Of a DNA stretch of 64,000 bases, positions 57,312 to 64,000 are shown piece by piece. The stretch lies in assembly GCA_905250075.1 (NCBI GenBank), contig CAJNOP010000062.1:218656-282655 (forward strand), in the 5' to 3' direction. This DNA comes from Rotaria sp. Silwood1 (taxonomy: Eukaryota; Rotifera; Eurotatoria; Philodinida; Philodinidae). Both the position numbers and the translations under genes were made by a program. Numbering within the stretch: the first letter of the stretch is position 1; every line of letters starts with the position of its first letter. The notes under the pieces are model-generated. The model saw nothing but the letters and a program-made list of their open reading frames with translations, made no database searches and had not been told where the DNA came from.

Positions 57312-58602
57312 CTCTGTCCTCTTCTCACACGTTCTCACGCTGGTATATAAGCTCGTGTTCTATATGAAGTAGACACAACTGAATTGATGAACAGGAAAAA
57401 AAAAGAAAACTAATAGTTCTTGAAACAACACTATTTGCTTATTTTGATACGAACAAGTAAACTTACTCTCAACAAGTTTTAACCGAGAAAAATGACATAT
57501 CTACACAATATTTTCCAACATATAAAAATCGGTGAAGATCGCCTGGTCCAAATATTTCAGCCATTCCGGACCAGTTTTGGTAGACAGCAGTACTCACCGC
57601 CCAGCAATTGCATATTCAACAGCGACTGAGATGGAATCCGAAGAATACAAGGCATTCTACAATGAGAAAGCTTGAAAAACTGTCACACACAATCTCAGTG
57701 ACAGGGTTACAAACACTGGCGCATGCAATCTTGCGATGGGTGCTCTAAACATTGATTCCCACTTGATTTCCTTGAATTCGATCAATTTTTGAATTTCTAA
57801 ATTCCGGACGGTGGGTATTTCTGGTTCCAGTAAGGAATGGATTTCACACAGATCGATTGTATTTCGTTTAAGTGCTGTTGTACAGTTCTTTCATTGATTA
57901 GGACTCGCTTCTCTTGCAGTTGATTGGCGATATCTTAGTTTGGGACGAACGAGTGAAACAATTTGTTGGTCCTATTTTTTTTTTTGATCATTGCAGTGAT
58001 CGACAAGATCAAATTGAATCGTTTAAAATGGGATGTTTGCTAGAAGACACTATAGACTATATAATGATATAATATTACTAACAAATAATGGAAATGAATT
58101 AATATAAAGGTTGAAAGAAAATATGTATGAAAAAATAAAACAGTGTGACATAAGCTTTTCCACATTATATATATTTCCCGTAGATTGACAACAGATTTAT
58201 ATAGAAAAATAACATCTTTAATATCTATCAAGCACTCGAATCACCATGTCCAGAAGTGTCATCTTCTTTTTCTTTTTGTCGACTTCTCCGCAATTCTTTG
58301 CATTCTTAATATAATGTATAGATTCTTTTGACAAAGGATCATCGTTAATAAGCTGTCCCAACATCTATGAGTAAGTATACTTCTTTTTCTGACCGTCTCA
58401 TATTTGATATTCGTCATGATCAACACCATCGCTAATGAACATTTAATTAAATTGCTATTGATAAACACTAGATATTATGTATAGATAAATTTTCAAACAA
58501 AATGCAGGACATGACAGAGTCCTTTTTTTTGAATCGAATTTTGTTACTATTATATAAGAATACTTTTATAAGTAGAGCGCCGTTTCTTGTTAGTTGAATA
58601 TT
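57312..58602. other. Intergenic; possible gene remnant at 57500-57730
   Basis: A stretch around 57598-57675 reads RPAIAYSTATEMESEEYKAF in one frame before a stop, with coding-like base use, but I cannot name a family and no start or splice sites support it. The rest is AT-rich. Confidence 0.3.
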
Positions 58603-58679
58603 TTGGGTGTGGGTGTGGGTGTGGACAGTGTTCCTGAAGAGAAGATCTACCTATACACATCCATACCACACATCCACAG
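58603..58679. repeat. Telomere-like inverted repeat (copy 12)
   Basis: G-rich arm with three tgtggg units (tgggtgtgggtgtgggtgtg), spacer with gaagagaagatctacc, C-rich arm ccataccacacatccaca. Confidence 0.7.
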
Positions 58680-59168
58680 CTTTTTTCTTCTTTTTTTCAA
58701 ACGCATCTGCTGTAGTTTTCACGTTTTTATTTTCATCTGATTGTAGCATTAGTTTTGTTGTTATTATATTTTCATGATTATTTTCATATTCATTTATTAT
58801 CTCGTTACCAATTCATCACAAAAGGTTGTTTAGATTTTCGGATTTGAGATTTTTCTCTGTCTATAAAGCATACAAAATAAGCAGATTAATAGAATTAACT
58901 ATCAATTGAAAGCAGAATAGTGTTTTTATTTCACAAATAGGCATTGTGAGCAAATTCTCTCTTCCATAGAAAAATGTTTAAGGTTATTATACTGAGTTAA
59001 CAGATCAATCAATAAGAATGATAGCAAACGGTACACATCATTGGTGACGATTTATTCAACAAGAGCAGGTTTTTTCTGTACTGAATTTGACATATGAAAA
59101 AAAAATTTTTTATATGAAAAAGCGGGGAAAAGTGCGGAAAAAGAGAAAAAAGCGGAAGAGAAGGCAAC

Positions 59169-59253
59169 CTTGGTGTGGAAGTGGGTGCGGGTGTGGGTGT
59201 TAATGCACTCTTCTACCATACCCATCCCATATCTGCACCCACACGTACACCCT
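59169..59253. repeat. Telomere-like inverted repeat (copy 13)
   Basis: G-rich arm ggtgtggaagtgggtgcggg and onward, spacer with gcactcttctacc, C-rich arm ctgcacccacacgtacaccc. Confidence 0.7.
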
Positions 59254-59788
59254 CAGTTGATTGATAAAAAAGCAAAAGTTGGGAGTAGTAGATTGATTTG
59301 TATACTAGATATACTGGTCGACCTGGTTTTCGATTTATTGTTCCAACATAGGGTGAATTTGTATGGGAAAGAAAACAATACACAACTAACACAAGGAAAT
59401 ACATATAATTGAAAGCACTCTAATTAAAAGATATTACAAAGAATAGTATAAGGGAAACTCACACATAATTGAGATAATCGTATGAAAAAAACAAAAAGGT
59501 GAAGTTACATAAACAGATTTGGAGAAAAAATTGTCTGAAAATATCAAAAGAAGACACTGAAGAGCAACGGTATTTAATTATATATTGTGATCAAACCTAA
59601 TGCACCCATAAAAAACGCTGAACATGCTAATAACTGAAAAATGATCGATCAATCACTTGCATTAATTCAGAAAAATACCCACATTTTCAGATTTCCTGTG
59701 TGTTACTACTAGATTCACTTTTTCATCATTATTAAAATCGCCTGATATTAAAAATAGTGGGCTGTTTTCAGTGTAGTAGTTGATTCCA

Positions 59789-59909
59789 GGGTGTGGGTGT
59801 GGGTGTGAATGTGGGTATGGGTATGGGTATGGGTGTGGGTAGGTGTGGATGTCAATGCGTTAGTCTTTCTTCAATGAATCCCGTACCCACACCCACACCC
59901 CACACCCTG
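59789..59909. repeat. Telomere-like inverted repeat (copy 14, best preserved)
   Basis: The G-rich arm has about ten tgtggg/tatggg units. The spacer holds gttagtctttcttcaatgaa and the C-rich arm reads acccacacccacaccccaca. It has the longest G-rich arm in the window. Confidence 0.75.
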
Positions 59910-60264
59910 CTTGTCTCAATAAATTTGCTTCGCTCTCTCTTTTGTCTCTGCGAAAGATATTGTGTAAATAGTACAAAATGAAATTGATTGTTTAATAAAT
60001 CACACTGAAAAACAGTGATTCCATTTTCTTTCAATGATATAAACTGATATTGAAGTGCTTTGATAAAATATATAAAGCATTTTTTTAATGAAAATTAATT
60101 AAGTACAAATACTTTAATTCATCTTCCTTCATAAATATTGTCGTTGATAACATAAAAGAAGTTTGGCATGCAAAATACATCCGTAATCAATATTCAGAAA
60201 AAAATATGCAAAAAATTGGAAAAAAAAAACTAGACCGGCCGATAAGGAATCTTAGAGTGAGAAA

Positions 60265-60545
60265 CAGAGAACTTCAAGACCTCAAGAGACTTCACCACAC
60301 TTGGAAAGAGTTCAAGAGACTTCTAAGATTTAATCAGACTTCAAAATCGAAGTCTGAGTTGGTTATCGCTCAGAAATCTTAGACCGGATCGAAGTGGGAC
60401 GAATCGACGGGGAAACAACTGAAGGAGAAACAGCGGACTTCAAGACTTCAAAAACTTTATGGGACTTCGCTGGACTTCATAGGACTTCATGAGACTTCTT
60501 GAGGCTTCTTGAGACTTCGTGAGACTCCACGAGACTTCGGGAAAA
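60265..60545. repeat. Minisatellite A, unit ~11-12 bp (gagacttcntg)
   Basis: Irregular copies of agacttcaag/gagacttctt, most regular at 60450-60545, where gagacttc recurs every 11-14 bp. Confidence 0.7.
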
Positions 60546-60569
60546 TTTCAACTTCTCACGATTTTGGTT

Positions 60570-60830
60570 TTCTGGCTTTCGTAACGCATCGATAGTACGA
60601 AAACCGGAAACAGAGGTTTCGTAACGACAGAGTCAGGGCTTTCGTAACAATAAATCAGGGATATCGTGACGAATTTTACAGAGTGATCGTAACCGATGTT
60701 TTCATATGTACCATTTTAGAACATCATGTCCTCAATTGCAGACCTTTCGTAATGAATTTTACAGGGTTACTGCAACTCCTTATACAGGGTTGTCGTACTA
60801 TACTTTACTGAAGAAATATAAGTGATAATA
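60570..60830. repeat. Minisatellite B, unit ~25-30 bp (cagggctttcgtaacgaa)
   Basis: Repeated mixes of acagggtt or cagggctt with tcgtaacgaattt over about 260 bp, strongly diverged. Confidence 0.6.
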
Positions 60831-60959
60831 TACAGGGACAAGACGATTGGTTACGATAGCTTTGATCTTTGGTTATGATAACTCTGTACATCTAACTCAA
60901 ACACACTATACACTGAAAAAAAATCCGTAGAATAATCAACTCTTTGACTTGAAAAACGA

Positions 60960-62480
60960 TTCCATAAACCCTTCAAGGGTTTATAACCACTTCATATACC
61001 CTGTAAGGGTTTATGAACGAAAGGGTTTATAATAATGAGGGTATATGAAAATAAAAGGGGTATATGATGCGTAGTTGAGGGTATATCAGTCAAAGTTTTT
61101 ATCAATAGGATTTATTATTCTGTCCTCAAAGGTATATTATTCTACGTTTTCATTAAAATTGTATGTTGTTGCACGCATCAGGGTAGATCATTCTACGAGG
61201 ACCACAAAAGAGTTTATTATTCTACGCATAAGGGTATATTACGCTATGGAGTTCACAAAAGGATTTATTATTCTACGCGCAAGGGTAGATTATCCAACGA
61301 TTACAACAGAAGGGTAGACCACTCGGCGGTTTTAAGAAGTGGGTTTATCATTTTACGCCTAAGGGTAGATCATTCTACCATTATTGAAAGAAGGGTTTAT
61401 TATTGCACGCAGAATAGTACACTTTTCTAGAATCATGAAGAGAAGGGTTATTTTGCTGCGCATAAGGATAGATTGTTCTGCGATTGCAGAATAAGGGTTT
61501 ACCATCCTACGTCTAACGGTAGATCATTCTTCGTCTAAGGATAGATCATTCTACTATTATAGATGCAAGGGTATATTATTGCATTCAGTAGGGTAGACTA
61601 TTCTAGAATTTTGAAGAGAAGGTTTTATTAAGCTGCGCATAGGGGTAGATTACTGTACAATTAGAAAAAAAGAATTCATCATTGTACGCCTAATGGTAGA
61701 TCCTTCTACAATTACACATGCAAGGGTTCATCATTCTACGTCTGAGGGTAGCTCCTACAATTACACATACAAGGGCTTATCATTCTACGTCTGAGGTTAG
61801 ATCATTCTACCATTATACATAAAAGGGTTTATCATTCTACGCCTAAGGGTAGACTCCTCTACCATTATACATAAAAGAGTTTATCATTCTATGTCTAAGG
61901 GTATATCCTTCTACCATTGTGGACAAATTGGTTTATCATTCCCCGTAGAAAGATACATTATTCTATGGTTATGAAGAGAAGAGTTTACTGTACTATGCAT
62001 ATATGTAGATGTTTCTGCGATTACAGAAGAAAGGTTCATCTTTCTATGTCTGTGGGTAGATCATTCTAGCATTATGGATACAAAGGTTTATTACTCCACA
62101 CAAAAGGGTAGATTATTCTACGATTACTGAAGAAAGTTCTATCATTTTACATATAAAGGTAGATCATTCTATCACTGTGGACACAAGGGCTTCTATTCCT
62201 CGTAGAGAGGTAAATTATTTTACGATGATGAAAAAATAATTTGTTATTCTACATTTACAGGCGTATAGTGGTCCATTATTCTACGACAATAGAAGAAAAG
62301 GTCTCATTATTCTATGCATAAGCGTAGATTATTCTACAATTAGAAAATAGGGTTTATTATCATATGTCTGAAGCTAGTTTATTTTACCGTTATGTAAAAA
62401 CGGTTTATTATTCTTCTATTAATAGATAATTTACAGCCAAAGGAAACGGATTAACTATTTTACATTCCAGGGCAGATCGT
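60960..62480. repeat. Minisatellite C, ~50-bp dimeric unit, ~30 copies
   Basis: The unit has two related halves: aagggtttattattctacgc and aagggtagattattctacga, each followed by a variable linker (cataag, ttacagaag). The array is diverged and richest from 61180 to 61900. It fades out near 62480. The repeat length of about 51 keeps short frames open but no protein is implied. Confidence 0.85.
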
Positions 62481-63703
62481 TCTGAGATTCACCATAGATT
62501 ATTCTATTCTTAAGTCTAGATTAGTCTACAAATTTCTTAAGCAAGTAAAATGATTCATTTGTCCACTTTTAGTCGTAAATTACGCTAAAGGTTCATCAGA
62601 AAGTTCATGAGTATTTATATAAAGAATATTTACTGTACGGCGATAAAAAATTCTACCTAAATCCTTCTTTTCAGATTCGTTAACAGAATGATAGTATATC
62701 TATTTAGTTGCTTGCAGTTATCTGGGATTATTTCTGTGAAAGACGGTTAGCATTTTCTCTAAAATGACTGTGATTGTCACAGATTGATAACCTTATCTAT
62801 TGGATAGCTCTGCGATGAGTTGAACAAACTTAGTGTATGTAAGCCACTTATGTTAAGTAAATGTACACAATTGCATTGTTTTCTGTCGAAATCGTCACCT
62901 AAAAGAAATACAGGATGCCGTTTGTCAATTCAACAAGATTATTTGAGTAGTAATTCAATAACACGAGTGAGTTCTGCTGAAAATAGTTTTGATTCAAATT
63001 TGAATATGTTATTAGAAATGAATAAGTTCCACTTTCATCTACTGTTGATTTCACAAAATTTCTAATTTCATTCAACATTGCTTCACAATAATAGCAGTTA
63101 CGGAGAAGTATCATCGTTTTTGCTAAACTATCGAAATATGAAAGCGCTTCGTCGAAAGTTATCAAGAAAGGCTTGAATACGTAATAAAAGCGAAAAATAA
63201 ATCTTTCACGTCCAACAGTAAAAAGAACTAGCAAGATACTCAGGATGGTGCCACTCCACTGACTGATGCAAAATCAAATTTTAGCTTTCACAAAACAACC
63301 GCAAACATTGACGTTAGGATAAAGTTCTTCAGTAGACGATATTCAGTAAATGATTTTTTTTTCTTTATCTTTTACGTATTTTTCTTAAAAGATCTTAATA
63401 CAAAATAAAACTGATACAAACTGGTATTTTTTTTAGTTTATTTTTTCGTATAAAAAGCATTAAAAAAACCCATTTATGTCTACACTAATTCTAAAAATTA
63501 GTTTCTATAATTATCAAACCCAACAGGTCAAATACTCGCATTATACAAGCGGATCATAAAGAAACTATAAATTCTTTCAATAAACCAATTCCAACATCTT
63601 ACAAACAATTCAACCATACAAAAAAATAGATCAGTTGAAATATATTCTAACTCTTCAGTGAACACATATCTCATTCTTCACTTAATTCAATCATTAATCA
63701 AAA
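62481..63703. other. Intergenic
   Basis: Overlapping ORFs on both strands at 62820-63234 have no recognisable features and shadow each other. I cannot decide whether one is a real exon. The final 250 bp are A-rich. Confidence 0.3.
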
Positions 63704-63741
63704 ATGTGTGAACCTTGCCAACATCAAGGAACAGAATCTTT
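63704..63741 (+). CDS. Possible first coding exon of a gene leaving the window
   Basis: ATG TGT GAA CCT TGC followed by a consensus donor (gtaagt at 63742) would give a short Cys-containing start, MCEPCQHQGTESL. No second exon is seen on the plus strand inside the window, and a minus-strand coding end lies just beyond, so this is weak. Confidence 0.22.
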
Positions 63742-63890
63742 GTAAGTATTTCAATTTCATATCAACACATGCACTCAACGAAATGATACCGGCAAAAACA
63801 CCTACAACAAAAACCAATTCTTTATTTCATCCAAAAACCATTTCGATCAAACATTCAACAAACTCTGCTACTAAAATAATAACCTAAGAC

Positions 63891-64000
63891 CTATTCAAAA
63901 GCAGCATAATTACAGAGATTAGTTAATTTCATTTTCTTATTTCTAATTGAGTTAGCCCAACGATCATTCAATATCTTCCAATAGTCATCAGCTAAAAAAT
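63891..64000 (-). CDS. 3' end of a minus-strand gene, unidentified
   Basis: The minus strand reads LADDYWKILNDRWANSIRNK and then about fifteen more residues to a TAG at 63891-63893, with protein-like composition (Trp, Tyr, charged residues). The rest of the gene lies beyond the right edge. Family not recognised. Confidence 0.38.
   Translation of the reverse strand, partial: FLADDYWKILNDRWANSIRNKKMKLTNLCNYAAFE

Larger units (their letters stand above)
58680..60264. other. Intergenic with two telomere-like inverted repeats
   Basis: No gene recognised. Short ORFs at 59170-59412 and 59793-59981 only reflect the repeats. A purine-rich tract (gcggggaaaagtgcggaaaa) lies at 59121-59160. Confidence 0.35.

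Noticed and set aside
61075-61317. 80-codon ORF with internally repeated residues
   Set aside because: It is only the 51-bp minisatellite read in an open frame; no start context or homologue.
62820-63234. Two opposing ORFs of 81 and 111 codons
   Set aside because: They overlap each other and neither shows a family motif, signal peptide or splice context.

Overview
The window looks like nuclear DNA of a bdelloid rotifer (Adineta/Rotaria type). It is AT-rich, with protein genes broken by short GT-AG introns (mostly 43-120 bp) or intronless. The gene families are typical of bdelloids: an arginine ADP-ribosyltransferase fused to TPRs, an NHL-repeat remnant, a DUF3684 protein, and bacterial- or fungal-like enzymes (a short beta-carbonic anhydrase and an amine oxidase). 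TGTGGG-like tracts resemble the repeat I recall being reported for bdelloid telomeres. The species is inferred from gene content, not proven. No rRNA, tRNA, CRISPR or operon was seen.

Layout. 1-4520 (+): 3' part of a nine-exon DUF3684 gene. 5368-8615 (-): decayed P-loop GTPase-type pseudogene. 9953-12259 (-): intact ART-TPR gene. 14521-15020 (+): NHL pseudogene. 16409-17237 (+): five-exon SEC11-like signal peptidase subunit whose catalytic serine position reads glycine. 19581-20582 (-): 7TM receptor. 24262-26313 (-): two-exon MPEG1/perforin-2-like MACPF gene. 30314-30981 (+): four-exon beta-carbonic anhydrase. 32213-32777 (+): small acidic protein, possibly PB1-like. 35085-36114 (+): multi-pass membrane protein. 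37350-37960 (-): TPR-type gene fragment. 38395-39051 (+): TMEM272-like protein. 46012-48587 (+): F-box pseudogene with three in-frame stops. 50170-51648 (-): flavin amine oxidase. 52036-57295: full-length non-LTR retrotransposon with two open ORFs, a poly(A) tail and a perfect 16-bp target-site duplication. The right end carries three adjacent minisatellites (60.3-62.5 kb) and the edges of one or two further genes.

The spaces between genes are rich in inverted repeats. About fourteen short elements share one plan: a G-rich TGTGGG-like arm, a short spacer, then a C-rich arm. This is the orientation of two telomere ends joined head to head. Larger foldback elements lie at 33.15-33.61, 34.00-34.81, 36.61-37.21 and 43.74-44.70 kb. 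A 100-N assembly gap at 40633-40732 sits beside a hairpin and probably hides a second copy of it.

The genes are not organised as a pathway. The window reads as an accessory, possibly subtelomeric region where intact genes, acquired enzymes, decaying family members and mobile DNA are mixed. All exon boundaries were set by hand from splice consensus and reading-frame continuity and have not been checked against transcripts.
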